Shown: piece after piece, positions 7,931-16,213 of the stretch | How positions within the stretch are numbered: the stretch's first letter is position 1 | Layout: every line of letters begins with the position of its first letter | From: Gudongella sp964607545 | Lineage (GTDB): Bacteria > Bacillota > Clostridia > Tissierellales > Tissierellaceae | NCBI GenBank assembly: GCA_964607545.1 | Contig: CAZSLV010000006.1 | Location: 1 to 34,749, forward strand | DNA length: 34,749 nucleotides | Direction of reading: 5' to 3' | Made by a program: the position numbers and the translations under genes | Notes under the pieces: generated by a model | Databases searched by the model: none | Told to the model about the DNA's origin: nothing | What the model saw: only the letters and a program-made list of their open reading frames with translations

Positions 7931-8863
7931 ATGGTTATAGTTGTGGGAAGTCTAAATATGGATTTAGTTATAAAAGCTCCTAAAATTCCACGTCCAGGCG
8001 AAACCGTTCTTGGATATGACTTTAAACAAGTTCCTGGGGGAAAGGGTGGAAATCAAGCAGCTGCTTGTGCTAAGTTGAATATGAAAACAAGAATGTTTGG
8101 GGCAATTGGGAAGGATTCAATGGGAAACTTTTTAAAAGAATCCCTTGCCAATGACGGGGTTGACATTGATAATGTAGTAGAAAAAGATAATTATGCAACT
8201 GGAATAGCTGCAATAGTTGTAGATGATGGGGGAAATAATGCTATAACGGTTTCACCTGGTGCTAACTCTGCCTTTAGATCATACGATTTAGAAGACATGG
8301 AAGATGGCTTTAAGGGTGGAAAGGCCCTACTTGTACAACTAGAAACTCCAATTGATACTGTTAGAAAGGCTCTTGAAATAGCTAATAAATATAATATGGT
8401 AAAAATACTTAACCCAGCTCCTGCCTTGCTTTTAGAAGATGATATTTACAGTCTTGTTGATATCCTCACACCTAATGAAAGTGAACTGGAACTCTTAACT
8501 GGGCTACCCACATCAAGTATAGATGAAGTGAAAATAGCAGGAGAGTCTCTTATTAAAAAGGGTGTGAAAAATTTAATTGTTACCTTAGGCAAGAAGGGTA
8601 GTTTACACCTAACAAGAGATTATTATAAGTATTATGAGGCTTATAAGGTAAAGGCTATTGATACAACTGGGGCTGGAGATAGTTTTAATGCAGGTTTAGC
8701 TGTATCTTTAAGCAGGGGTAATCCCATAGAGGAAGCTATTACCTTTGCTACTAAGGTTGGGGCCATAACAGTTACAAGACCCGGTGCCCAAACATCCCTT
8801 CCTTTATTAAGTGAAGTTGAAGCTTTTGAAAAATGGTATAAAATAAACCGATTGGAGGGTTGA
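7931..8863 (+). CDS. rbsK: Ribokinase
   Basis: Phosphorylates D-ribose with ATP to ribose 5-phosphate in the cytosol, feeding the pentose phosphate pathway and nucleotide synthesis. PfkB-family signatures are both present: GGKGGNQA at residues 36-43, and DTTGAGDSFNAG, whose Asp250 is the catalytic base, at about 244-255. The N-terminal substrate motif GSLNMDLV (6-13) is typical of ribokinase. The 310-residue length is normal. A TGGGG ribosome-binding site precedes the ATG. It lies 13 bases after rbsR, and its stop codon overlaps the rbsD ribosome-binding region. Confidence 0.96.
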   Translation: MVIVVGSLNMDLVIKAPKIPRPGETVLGYDFKQVPGGKGGNQAAACAKLNMKTRMFGAIGKDSMGNFLKESLANDGVDIDNVVEKDNYATGIAAIVVDDGGNNAITVSPGANSAFRSYDLEDMEDGFKGGKALLVQLETPIDTVRKALEIANKYNMVKILNPAPALLLEDDIYSLVDILTPNESELELLTGLPTSSIDEVKIAGESLIKKGVKNLIVTLGKKGSLHLTRDYYKYYEAYKVKAIDTTGAGDSFNAGLAVSLSRGNPIEEAITFATKVGAITVTRPGAQTSLPLLSEVEAFEKWYKINRLEG

Positions 8864-8865
8864 AT

Positions 8866-9273
8866 TTGAAAAAGACAAGACTTTTAAACTCAAATATTTC
8901 ATATGTTATTTCTAAAATGGGTCATATGGATGAATTAACAATAGGTGATTCAGGCTTACCAATTCCTAATACTACTAAGAGGATAGACCTTGCTATAAGC
9001 AGAGGTATCCCCTCCTTTATAGATGTATTAAGGGCAGTTTTATCTGAGCAAAAGATACAAGCTATTATTATGGCTGAAGAAATAAAGGATTTTAGTCCAA
9101 ATATGCACGAAGATATTTTAGAAACAATCAAGGAATTTGAAAGTGATGCAAAGATTTTATATATTGCTCACGAGGACTTTAAGGAAAGAACTTCTAAGTC
9201 TAAAGCTGTTATTAGGAGTGGAGAATTTACTCCCTATGCAAATGTAATTTTAGTTTCTGGAGTTGTCTTTTAA
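8866..9273 (+). CDS. rbsD: D-ribose pyranase
   Basis: Interconverts beta-pyranose and furanose forms of D-ribose so that ribokinase can use imported sugar. The N-terminal segment with GHMDELTIGDSGLPIP carries the conserved catalytic His and the DxGLP(I)P signature. The C terminus ends in the usual RSGEFTPYANVILVSGV stretch. The start is set at the TTG at 8866, seven bases after GGAGG. A TTG at 8860 abuts the ribosome-binding site and is unlikely. This leaves a 2-base gap after the rbsK stop. Confidence 0.95.
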   Translation: MKKTRLLNSNISYVISKMGHMDELTIGDSGLPIPNTTKRIDLAISRGIPSFIDVLRAVLSEQKIQAIIMAEEIKDFSPNMHEDILETIKEFESDAKILYIAHEDFKERTSKSKAVIRSGEFTPYANVILVSGVVF

Positions 9274-9298
9274 TATAATTTTGAAAGGAGGGTTCTCC

Positions 9299-10795
9299 AT
9301 GGCAGAAGTTGTAGCATCTATGAAGAGTATTGTAAAAGAATTTTCACAGGTAAGGGTATTAGACAATGTAGATTTTAACATATATAGGGGCAAGGTTATG
9401 GCCCTTGTAGGTGAAAACGGGGCTGGAAAGTCTACCCTTATGAAAATTTTAACTGGAGTATATATCAAAACTAGTGGCCAAGTTTACTTAGATGGTGAAC
9501 CTGTTGAATTTAAAACAACCAAAGAATCTCAAGATAAGGGTGTAGCTATAATCCATCAAGAATTAAACCTTGTAAGAGACTTATCAATAGGAGAAAATAT
9601 CTTTCTGGGCAGGGAACCAATAGGAAAAACTGGTAAGATTAATTGGAAAAAATTATTTGATGATGCGAAAATTTGGACAGATAAACTTGGACTCTTAGAA
9701 GACCCCAGGGAACTCGTTAAAAATTTAAGTGTGGGTAAGCAACAATTAGTAGAGATAGCAAAGGCTCTTTCCTTAGATGCAAGAATTATAATTATGGATG
9801 AGCCAACAGGGGCCTTAACTTTATCAGAAACAGAAAAACTATTCCAAGTAGTAGAAGACCTTAAAAAATCTGGTCAAAGTATAGTTTATATTTCTCATAG
9901 GCTTAATGAAATATTTCAAATATGCGATTATGTGACAGTTTTAAGAGATGGCAGCTTAGTTGGAGAAAAGCCAATTGGAGAATTAAATGAGGATAAGATA
10001 ATTGAAATGATGGTTGGCAGAAAATTAAGTGAACAATACCCAAGGGTTCAAACTGAATTAGGTGATACTGTTTTACAAGTAAAAAACCTTACTAATAAAT
10101 TTGTAAATGATATTTCCTTTGAGCTAAGAAGGAGTGAAATATTGGGGGTAGCAGGTCTTGTTGGGGCTGGAAGAACCGAACTAGCAAGGACCATATATGG
10201 AGTATACCAAGCAGATTCTGGAGAAATTATACTAGATGGAAAAGCTCTTACTATAAAAAGTCCCAAGGATGCTCTAGATAATGGCATAGCTTATGTATCA
10301 GAGGATAGAAAAGAAAACGGAATAGTCCTTGGTATGGACTTAATTGAAAATGTGACTCTAGCTTCCCTAGCTAAGTATACTAACAAGTTTGGAACCATAA
10401 ACAAGGAGAATGAAAGAAAATCTACTGATTCTTATATAAAAAGTATGTCCATAAAGGCAGCAAGTAAGAACCAGCTCCTTAAGTTTTTAAGCGGGGGTAA
10501 CCAGCAAAAGGTAGCATTGGCAAAGAACCTAGACACTAACCCCAAGATTTTAATCTTGGATGAACCAACCAGAGGTGTTGATGTTGGGGCAAAAAAAGAG
10601 ATTTACGAATTAATCAATGAATACAAGAAAGATGGTATGAGCATTTTAATGATATCATCAGAAATTCCAGAAATACTTGGCATATCTGATAGGGTTATGG
10701 TAATTCATGAAGGGAAACTAAGTGGGATTATGGATATTGCCGATGCAAGTCAAGAAAAAATTATGACCTATGCAGTTGGAAAGGAGCTGAGTTAG
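9299..10795 (+). CDS. rbsA: Ribose ABC transporter, double ATP-binding subunit
   Basis: The cytoplasmic ATPase of the ribose importer, with two fused nucleotide-binding domains as usual for carbohydrate CUT2 systems. Domain 1 has Walker A GENGAGKST (about 38-46), signature LSVGKQQ and Walker B IIMDEPT. Domain 2 has the degenerate P-loop GLVGAGRTEL expected for RbsA, then LSGGNQQK and LILDEPTRG. The start is the ATG at 9299 with AAAGGAGGG upstream, which gives 498 residues; the longer frame to 9263 has no suitable site. The stop is immediately followed by the rbsC ATG. Confidence 0.96.
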   Translation: MAEVVASMKSIVKEFSQVRVLDNVDFNIYRGKVMALVGENGAGKSTLMKILTGVYIKTSGQVYLDGEPVEFKTTKESQDKGVAIIHQELNLVRDLSIGENIFLGREPIGKTGKINWKKLFDDAKIWTDKLGLLEDPRELVKNLSVGKQQLVEIAKALSLDARIIIMDEPTGALTLSETEKLFQVVEDLKKSGQSIVYISHRLNEIFQICDYVTVLRDGSLVGEKPIGELNEDKIIEMMVGRKLSEQYPRVQTELGDTVLQVKNLTNKFVNDISFELRRSEILGVAGLVGAGRTELARTIYGVYQADSGEIILDGKALTIKSPKDALDNGIAYVSEDRKENGIVLGMDLIENVTLASLAKYTNKFGTINKENERKSTDSYIKSMSIKAASKNQLLKFLSGGNQQKVALAKNLDTNPKILILDEPTRGVDVGAKKEIYELINEYKKDGMSILMISSEIPEILGISDRVMVIHEGKLSGIMDIADASQEKIMTYAVGKELS

Positions 10796-11764
10796 ATGGG
10801 TAAGTTTTCATTTAAAAATAAGAATTGGAAAAAAATTATTTCTGATAATAAGCCAGTTGTGGTTCTTTTAATACTTATTATTACTATGTCCCTCTTAAGG
10901 GATAGGTTCCTAACTTGGTCAAATATAATTACTGTTCTTAGACAAACATCCATAAATGCTGTTATTGCAACGGGCATGACCTTTGCAATCCTAATAGGTG
11001 GGATTGACCTTTCTGTTGGTAGCGTGTTAGCTATATCAGGTGCTGTTGCAGCAAGTCTTGTTGCAAGCGGAATGAATATATTTTTAGTAATTATTATAAC
11101 CCTTTTAATTGGCCTTATTATAGGCCTATTAAATGGATTGTTAATCAGTAAGGGTAGGTTGCAGCCCTTTATAGCAACTCTAGGTACCATGACCCTACTT
11201 CGGGGCTTTACCCTTGTTTATACACAAGGTAAACCAATTTCAATATTTGGGTCTGATACATCAGCAATATTTTCTAAAATTGGAACTGGGTATTTTTTAA
11301 AAATCCCCATACCAGTTTATATTATGCTAGTAGTCTTTTTTATAGCTTGGTATACCCTAAACCATCTAAAGATTGGTAGGTACACATATGCATTGGGTTC
11401 TAATGAAGAAGCTACAATGTATTCTGGTATAAAAACTGATAATATAAAGTTATTTGTATATGGAGTTTCTGGCCTTTTAGCTGCCATAGCGGGAATAATT
11501 GTTACATCAAGGTTAGGATCTGCTCAGCCAACAGCTGGTTCTGGTTATGAATTAGATGCTATAGCTGCTGTTGTTATAGGTGGAACAAGTATGGCAGGTG
11601 GAATAGGTACAATTTTTGGCACAGCTATTGGAGCCTTAATAATAGGAATTCTTAGTAATGCTTTAAATATGCTTCAGGTTTCTTCCTACTATCAAGATGT
11701 GGCAAAGGGTGTAGTAATTTTAATAGCTGTTTTATTAGATAGAAAGCAAAGGAAGTCTCGTTAG
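10796..11764 (+). CDS. rbsC: Ribose ABC transporter, permease
   Basis: The membrane channel subunit of the ribose importer (BPD_transp_2 family), 322 residues with about eight to ten hydrophobic helices. Family landmarks are GGIDLSVGSVLAISG, the LLISKGRLQPFIATLGTM segment, and the cytoplasmic EAA-like loop around GSNEEATMYSGIK, which contacts RbsA. The ATG directly abuts the rbsA stop, with its ribosome-binding site (AAGGAG) inside the end of rbsA, so the two are translationally coupled. Confidence 0.96.
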   Translation: MGKFSFKNKNWKKIISDNKPVVVLLILIITMSLLRDRFLTWSNIITVLRQTSINAVIATGMTFAILIGGIDLSVGSVLAISGAVAASLVASGMNIFLVIIITLLIGLIIGLLNGLLISKGRLQPFIATLGTMTLLRGFTLVYTQGKPISIFGSDTSAIFSKIGTGYFLKIPIPVYIMLVVFFIAWYTLNHLKIGRYTYALGSNEEATMYSGIKTDNIKLFVYGVSGLLAAIAGIIVTSRLGSAQPTAGSGYELDAIAAVVIGGTSMAGGIGTIFGTAIGALIIGILSNALNMLQVSSYYQDVAKGVVILIAVLLDRKQRKSR

Positions 11765-11773
11765 GTTGATTTT

Positions 11774-11787
11774 AACCTTTATAGGTT
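11774..11787 (+). other. Small hairpin between rbsC and rbsB
   Basis: AACCT and AGGTT form a 5-bp stem with a 4-nt loop in the 66-base gap between rbsC and rbsB, with no following T tract. It could mark an mRNA processing or stability point that raises binding-protein levels, but the stem is short and may be chance. Confidence 0.25.
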
Positions 11788-11830
11788 GAAATAGATAAAA
11801 TATTACTTAAATTAAAAGGAGGAGTAAAAA

Positions 11831-12745
11831 TTGAAAAACAAGAAAATTTATTTTTCACTAGTAATGGCACTTGTGCTTGTACTTGGATTAGTAGGTTGTA
11901 GTACAGGTGGGGATGACAATGGGGCTGTCGAAGGCGAATATAAAATTGGTTTAGTTGTATCTACCCTTAACAACCCATTCTTTGTTGACCTTAGGGATGG
12001 AGCACAAGCAAAGGCTGACGAATTAGGGGCTAGTCTAATCGTACTAGACTCACAAGATGACGCAGCATCAGAACTTTCAAATGTAGAAGACTTAATTACT
12101 CAAGGTGTTGATCTGATTATGATTAACCCAACTGATTCAGATGCAGTAGGCAGTGCAGTTTTAGCAGCTAATGAAGCTGGAATACCTGTTGTTACATTAG
12201 ACAGGTCAGCTAATTCAGGTGAAGTAGTAGCCCATATTGCTTCTGATAACGTAGCTGGGGGAGTTATGGCTGGAGAGTTTATAGTAGAACAACTTGGTGG
12301 TTCTGGTTCTGTTGTTGAACTTGAAGGAATACCAGGAGCATCAGCAGCAAGAGAAAGAGGAGAAGGTTTTAATAAGGCTATAGAAGGTAGCGATATTAAG
12401 GTTGTTGCAAAACAAACAGCAAACTTTGACCGTGCTGAAGGTCTTTCTGTAATGGAAGACATTTTACAATCTCAAGCTGAAATAGATGCTGTCTTTGCCC
12501 ATAATGATGAAATGGCTCTTGGGGCACTTGAAGCTGTAAAGTCATCCGGAAGAGACATTATCATAGTTGGCTTTGATGCAACTGATGATGCAGTTGCAGC
12601 AGTAGAAGCAGGAGACTTAGCGGCAACTGTACAGCAGCTACCTAAGGATATAGGAGCAATTGGTGTAGACACTGCAGTAAAGGTCCTTTCAGGGGAATCA
12701 GTAGAAGCATCCATACCAGTTGATCTTCAACTTGTAACTAAGTAA
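11831..12745 (+). CDS. rbsB: Ribose-binding lipoprotein
   Basis: The extracellular sugar-binding subunit of the ribose importer, anchored as a lipoprotein. A signal peptide with a hydrophobic core ends in the lipobox LVGC, with Cys23 the lipidation site. A short Gly/Asp linker and a Peripla_BP_4 domain follow; ST-NNPFF, DSQDD, TDSDAV and GFDATDDAV are typical ribose-binding segments. The start is TTG at 11831 with AAAGGAGG upstream. The 304-residue length is normal. It is the last gene of the operon and is followed at once by a strong terminator. Confidence 0.95.
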   Translation: MKNKKIYFSLVMALVLVLGLVGCSTGGDDNGAVEGEYKIGLVVSTLNNPFFVDLRDGAQAKADELGASLIVLDSQDDAASELSNVEDLITQGVDLIMINPTDSDAVGSAVLAANEAGIPVVTLDRSANSGEVVAHIASDNVAGGVMAGEFIVEQLGGSGSVVELEGIPGASAARERGEGFNKAIEGSDIKVVAKQTANFDRAEGLSVMEDILQSQAEIDAVFAHNDEMALGALEAVKSSGRDIIIVGFDATDDAVAAVEAGDLAATVQQLPKDIGAIGVDTAVKVLSGESVEASIPVDLQLVTK

Positions 12746-12790
12746 AAAAAAATCAGGGTAAGAGATTAATAATCTCTTACCTTGATTTTT
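12744..12790. terminator. Strong bidirectional terminator after rbsB
   Basis: A 17-bp stem (12751-12767 with 12771-12787, core GGTAAGAGAT/ATCTCTTACC) with a 3-nt loop is followed by T's on the plus strand and preceded by an A run, giving a T run on the minus strand. It ends the rbs operon and can also stop readthrough from the csp gene. Confidence 0.93.
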
Positions 12791-12791
12791 T

Positions 12792-12828
12792 AAATTAGAA
12801 AACCCTAGAATAATAATATCCTAGGGTT
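12792..12828 (-). terminator. Intrinsic terminator of the cold-shock gene
   Basis: AACCCTAG (12801-12808) pairs with CTAGGGTT (12821-12828) around a 12-nt AT loop. The minus-strand continuation is TTTTCTAATTT. It lies 10 bases beyond the csp stop codon. Confidence 0.85.
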
Positions 12829-12838
12829 AAAATATCTC

Positions 12839-13036
12839 TTACTTAGAAACGATATTTTCTGCTTGTAGACCTTTTTGTCCTTCAACTACGTCGAATTCAA
12901 CTTCTTGGCCTTCTTCTAAAGTTTTGAAACCATCTTTTTGAATTTGTGAGAAATGAGCGAAAACGTCTTTTCCGTCTTCTCCTGTAATAAATCCAAATCC
13001 TTTTTCTGCGTTAAACCATTTTACTGTACCATTCAT
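12839..13036 (-). CDS. Cold-shock protein (CspA family)
   Basis: A 65-residue single cold-shock domain that binds single-stranded RNA/DNA and acts as an RNA chaperone. The RNP1 motif KGFGFI and RNP2 motif VFAHF are intact, with the usual MNGTVKWFN start and GLQAENI end. The ATG at 13036 is chosen because GGAGG lies eight bases upstream; the longer frame to 13051 would include the ribosome-binding site. A promoter 140 bases upstream gives the long leader typical of csp genes. Confidence 0.96.
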   Translation of the reverse strand: MNGTVKWFNAEKGFGFITGEDGKDVFAHFSQIQKDGFKTLEEGQEVEFDVVEGQKGLQAENIVSK

Positions 13037-13103
13037 AATGTGTACCTCCAAATTTTTATTTCTTAAACTGATTTTAATAATTCACTAATAAAATCTAGAT
13101 GTA

Positions 13104-13121
13104 TACTATAATGATATAGTA
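13104..13121 (-). promoter_or_regulatory. Hairpin in the csp mRNA leader
   Basis: A perfect 7-bp stem, TACTATA with TATAGTA, and a 4-nt loop lie within the roughly 130-nt untranslated leader of the cold-shock gene. csp leaders commonly act as RNA thermosensors. Here only the hairpin is seen; a thermosensor role is inference. Confidence 0.35.
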
Positions 13122-13173
13122 CGTAATAGAAATATATTGTGTTACTATCTACTCTTTGTTTAAGTTCTTACCT

Positions 13174-13202
13174 AGCATAACACAGATTAAAATTTATAGC
13201 AA
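13174..13202 (-). promoter_or_regulatory. Promoter of the cold-shock gene
   Basis: On the minus strand TTGCTA (13202-13197) and TATGCT (13179-13174) are spaced by exactly 17 bases. Transcription would start near 13167, leaving a leader of about 130 nt before the ATG at 13036. Confidence 0.7.
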
Positions 13203-13332
13203 GTTTTTAAGCAAATTTTTTTATTTTCTTATTATTACTTTTATATGAAGATTTGATAATGAATGTGATAAATGACATATTTGTGATAAGATATTGAGTA
13301 CAAGGTATAAATAATAAAAAAGGTGGATAAAA

Positions 13333-14196
13333 ATGAAGAAAAATAAAAACTTAAGGATTATAAGCATGGTCTTGTCACTTATATTTATATTTGGCACTAT
13401 CTCATATGCGGATACTAATACAGTTGTAACCCTTGGCAAAGACCTAGACAATAGTCAAAAAACTCAAATTTTAGAACTTTTTAAAGTAGACGAAAAAGAT
13501 GTTACTATATTAGAAGTTAACAACCAAGAAGAGAGACAGTATTTGGAGGGCTTGGCTACAGAAGCCCAGCTAGGTAAACTAACCCTAAGTTCAGCCTATG
13601 TTGAATTATTAGATGAGGGTTCAGGAATTAAGGTTGAAACCTACAATATATCATGGGTTACAAAAGAAATGTATGCCAATGCCCTAGTAACAGCAGGTGT
13701 GGAAAATGCCAGAGTAATTGCAGCAGCCCCCTTTCCTGTTTCAGGTACAGGGGCCCTTACAGGTATATTAAAGGCTTTTGAACAAGCTAGTGGTGAAACT
13801 ATTAGTGAAGATCAAAAGAAGCTAGCTAGTGAAGAAATTGTAAGGGTAGGAGAACTTGGAGAAGAAGTTGGCCAAGATAAGGCGTCAGAGTTATTTAGGA
13901 TTGTAAAAGAAAGGGTTATAGAAAACAATATTAAGGATCCAGAAGAAATAAAAAAAATTATTGTGGAAATTGCCCAGACCCTAGATATAAATTTAAACCT
14001 AGAACAAATTGAAAAGATAATGGAATTAATGGAGAAAATAAATAAGTTGGGTTTGAATACTGAAAGTATAAAAAACCAACTTAAGGATATTGGAAATAAA
14101 TTAGATGATACCTTGAAAAACAATGAAGAAGTTAAGTCCCTCCTACAAAAAATCTTAGATGCTATAAAGAATTTTTTTAGCTCCTTGTTTAATTAA
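13333..14196 (+). CDS. Secreted DUF1002 domain protein
   Basis: A 287-residue exported protein of the DUF1002 family, which is common in Firmicutes and has no known function. It has a signal peptide (hydrophobic core about 8-22, probable cleavage after Ala26 in SYA). The family core includes VTLGKDLDNSQK at the N terminus, the SSAYVELL segment and the hydrophobic motif ARVIAAAPFPVSGTGALTG at about 130-148. The C-terminal third is charged and heptad-like with repeated EKI/LK segments, suggesting a coiled coil. AAAGGTGG precedes the ATG. It is monocistronic and followed by a shared terminator. Confidence 0.85.
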   Translation: MKKNKNLRIISMVLSLIFIFGTISYADTNTVVTLGKDLDNSQKTQILELFKVDEKDVTILEVNNQEERQYLEGLATEAQLGKLTLSSAYVELLDEGSGIKVETYNISWVTKEMYANALVTAGVENARVIAAAPFPVSGTGALTGILKAFEQASGETISEDQKKLASEEIVRVGELGEEVGQDKASELFRIVKERVIENNIKDPEEIKKIIVEIAQTLDINLNLEQIEKIMELMEKINKLGLNTESIKNQLKDIGNKLDDTLKNNEEVKSLLQKILDAIKNFFSSLFN

Positions 14197-14253
14197 AAAA
14201 TAAGCTTTTAAATAGTGTATGAGGCACCTTCACATAAGAACTTTTTTTAAATG

Positions 14254-14290
14254 AAAAATAACACTTTCTAATAAAGAAAGTGTTATTTTT
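14254..14290. terminator. Bidirectional terminator between convergent genes
   Basis: A perfect 16-bp inverted repeat (14254-14269 with 14275-14290), running from A5 through ATAACACTTTCT, has a 5-nt loop and ends in a U run on either strand. It separates the converging DUF1002 and SDR genes. Confidence 0.93.
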
Positions 14291-14297
14291 ATATGTC

Positions 14298-15059
14298 TTA
14301 AGCTAAAGAGCCCCCATCTATCCTGTGGGTAGTCCCAGTTATAAAGGATGCATCATCAGAAGCTAAGAAGAGTACTAATTTTGCAACTTCCTCTACCTTT
14401 CCATACCTGCCTAGGGGTATGGCTTTAATAAATTCTTGTTCCATGGCTTTTGCATTGTCAGGACTAAAACCTGTTTCAATAGACTTCATCATCCTACCCT
14501 CTATAGGGGCTGGATTTATAGTATTTACCCGAATATTATCATTTGCTACTTCTAAGGCAGCAGATTTAGTCAATCCAATAACTGCATGCTTTGATGCTAC
14601 ATATGGTGATAAACCTGGTGTCCCACCAAGACCTGCGACAGATGAAGTATTTATTATACTTCCACCCTTTTGCTTTCTCATTATTGGTATTACATGTTTC
14701 ATACCTAGCATAATCCCAGTAACATTAATATCTAGAAGTCTCTTAAAATCTTCTACTTCTATTGCTTCAATCATAGCCATCTTACCCTCAATGCCTGCGT
14801 TGTTAAAGAAAACATCAATTCCTCCATACTCCTCTAGGGTTTTATTGACATAATTCTTTACTTCATCTTCCTTACTTACATCTGCCTTGATAGTTAAGAC
14901 ATCCCCTAAATTTTCTTTGGCCTTAGCTAGTTTTTCATCACTTGTTCCAACAATGGCAACCCTAGCACCTTCTTCAAGGAAGAGCTTTGCAGTTGCTTGG
15001 CCAATTTCACCTGACCCACCAGTTATTAAAACTACTTTATCTTTAAATCTCTTATCCAT
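14298..15059 (-). CDS. SDR-family NAD(P)-dependent oxidoreductase
   Basis: A classical short-chain dehydrogenase/reductase, 253 residues from the ATG at 15059. The cofactor motif TGGSGEIG (13-20), NNAG (86-89), the catalytic Ser in INTSSVAG (about 140) and the YxxxK pair Tyr153/Lys157 (YVASK) are all present, with the usual C-terminal ITGTTHRIDGG. The ATG at 15059 has AAAGGAGG upstream, and the frame upstream of it is ribosome-binding-site sequence. It resembles glucose-1-dehydrogenase/3-oxoacyl-reductase-like SDRs, but the substrate cannot be named. It is divergent from the next gene. Confidence 0.9.
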   Translation of the reverse strand: MDKRFKDKVVLITGGSGEIGQATAKLFLEEGARVAIVGTSDEKLAKAKENLGDVLTIKADVSKEDEVKNYVNKTLEEYGGIDVFFNNAGIEGKMAMIEAIEVEDFKRLLDINVTGIMLGMKHVIPIMRKQKGGSIINTSSVAGLGGTPGLSPYVASKHAVIGLTKSAALEVANDNIRVNTINPAPIEGRMMKSIETGFSPDNAKAMEQEFIKAIPLGRYGKVEEVAKLVLFLASDDASFITGTTHRIDGGSLA

Positions 15060-15142
15060 AATAGTGCCTCCTTTAAATACCATTAACTCTTTACTTTTAA
15101 ATTATTACCCAAAATAAATCCAATTAAAAGGAGAGGATTGAT

Positions 15143-16120
15143 TTGAGTCGATTGAGTATTATCACCAAAGACAGGGCTCAGGCTACTGTCGAAGATATGT
15201 ATAAGGACCTTGAGAAAAGAATCACTGCATCACCTCCTGGCCTTTGTCCCATTGACTTGGCTGCATCGTTTTTAAAGATGGCCCATGCTCAAACTTGTGG
15301 CAAGTGTGTCCCTTGTAGAATTGGACTAGGCCAACTTGAGTCTTTACTTGAAGATGTTCTAGATGGAAAGGGAAAGTTAGAAACAATAGACCTAATAGAA
15401 AAGACTGCAAGGTCTATTTATTACTCTGCTGATTGTGCAATTGGTTATGAAGCAGCTAATATGGTACTAAAAGGAGTAGAAGGTTTTAGGGATGACTTTG
15501 AAGAGCATATACTTAGGGATAGGTGCAACTTTAGTCTCTACCAGTCAGTTCCTTGTGTGTCTCTTTGCCCTGCTGGTGTAGATGTGCCTGGCTACATAGC
15601 TCTTATATCTGAAGGAAAATATGCTGATGCAGTTTCTCTAATCAGAAAAGACAATCCTATGCCTCTTACTTGCGCTTATGTATGTGAACACCCATGTGAG
15701 ACAAGGTGTAGGAGGAATATGATTGATGACTCTATTAATATTAGGGGGCTTAAACGCTTTGCAGTTGATAATGCTGGTAATGTTCCAATTCCTAAACCTG
15801 CTCCTTCTACTGGCAAATATGTTGCAGTTGTTGGTGGAGGCCCAAGTGGTTTATCTGCCGCCTATTATTTGTCCTTGATGGGCCATGATGTTGAAATATT
15901 TGAACAAAAAGATTACCTAGGGGGAATGCTTCGCTATGGTATCCCTAATTATAGGTTGCCAAGGGTCCTTTTGGATAAGGAAATTGAAACTATGCTTTCA
16001 AATGGTGTAAAGGTAAACTTAGGTGTTGATGTGGGTAAAGATATTTCAATACTTGATTTAAAGGACCGTTTCGATAGTGTTTACATTGCTATAGGAGCAC
16101 AAAATAGTGAGGAATCTTAA
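15143..16120 (+). pseudogene. 3'-truncated NuoF-like/GltD-like iron-sulfur flavoprotein
   Basis: The protein starts with an apparently intact N terminus (TTG with AAAAGGAG upstream). A NuoF-type 4Fe-4S segment (QTCGKCVPCRIG, then Cys in YYSADCAIG) comes first. A dihydropyrimidine-dehydrogenase/GltD-type Fer4_20 domain follows (CVSLCPAGVDVPGY; CAYVCEHPCETRCRR). The FAD-binding fold is next (VAVVGGGPSGLSAAYYLS). It stops at residue 325 after YIAIGAQ, before the second nucleotide-binding GxGxxG and the rest of the oxidoreductase. Relatives continue for well over a hundred residues. The last codons and the stop are supplied by a repeat-like ATAGTGAGGAATCTTA. Intact relatives pass electrons between NAD(P)H and ferredoxin-linked partners; this copy should be inactive as an oxidoreductase. 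Confidence 0.82.
16104..16119 (+). repeat. Partial copy of the hairpin repeat at the broken gene end
   Basis: ATAGTGAGGAATCTTA here matches ATAGCGAGGAATCTTT at 16190-16205, a direct repeat with two mismatches in sixteen. It marks the truncation point of the flavoprotein gene and supplies its stop codon. Confidence 0.7.
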
Positions 16121-16129
16121 TATTTGAAA

Positions 16130-16204
16130 ACAAAAAAGATAAGATTCTTCGCAAGGCTCAGAATGACGGTCACGGTTGTCATTGTGAGTATAGCGAGGAA
16201 TCTT
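16130..16204 (-). terminator. Repeat hairpin acting as terminator of the cobalamin operon
   Basis: The 27-bp imperfect hairpin lies 10 bases beyond the stop of the last operon gene. On the minus strand it is directly followed by TATCTTTTTTG, as expected for an intrinsic terminator. No other terminator follows that gene. Confidence 0.55.
16141..16204. repeat. Imperfect inverted repeat (intergenic hairpin element)
   Basis: Two 27-base arms (16141-16167 and the reverse complement of 16178-16204) agree at 22 of 27 positions around a 10-base centre. The arms begin AAGATTC and end AATGAC. Sequences of the pattern GATTCCTCGC...CAATGAC occur as dispersed intergenic hairpins in many bacterial genomes. 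No open reading frame or target-site duplication was seen in it. On the minus strand it is followed by ATCTTTTTTG. Confidence 0.8.
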
Positions 16205-16213
16205 TCTTTTTCT

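Noticed and set aside
12100..12714. Long open frames on the minus strand opposite rbsB
   Set aside because: They are antisense shadows of a well-supported lipoprotein gene, rich in Ser/Pro/Thr typical of frame shadows, with no ribosome-binding sites.
16141..16204. CRISPR or insertion-sequence origin of the hairpin
   Set aside because: There is only one inverted pair plus a partial direct copy, with no spacers, transposase gene or clear target duplication.
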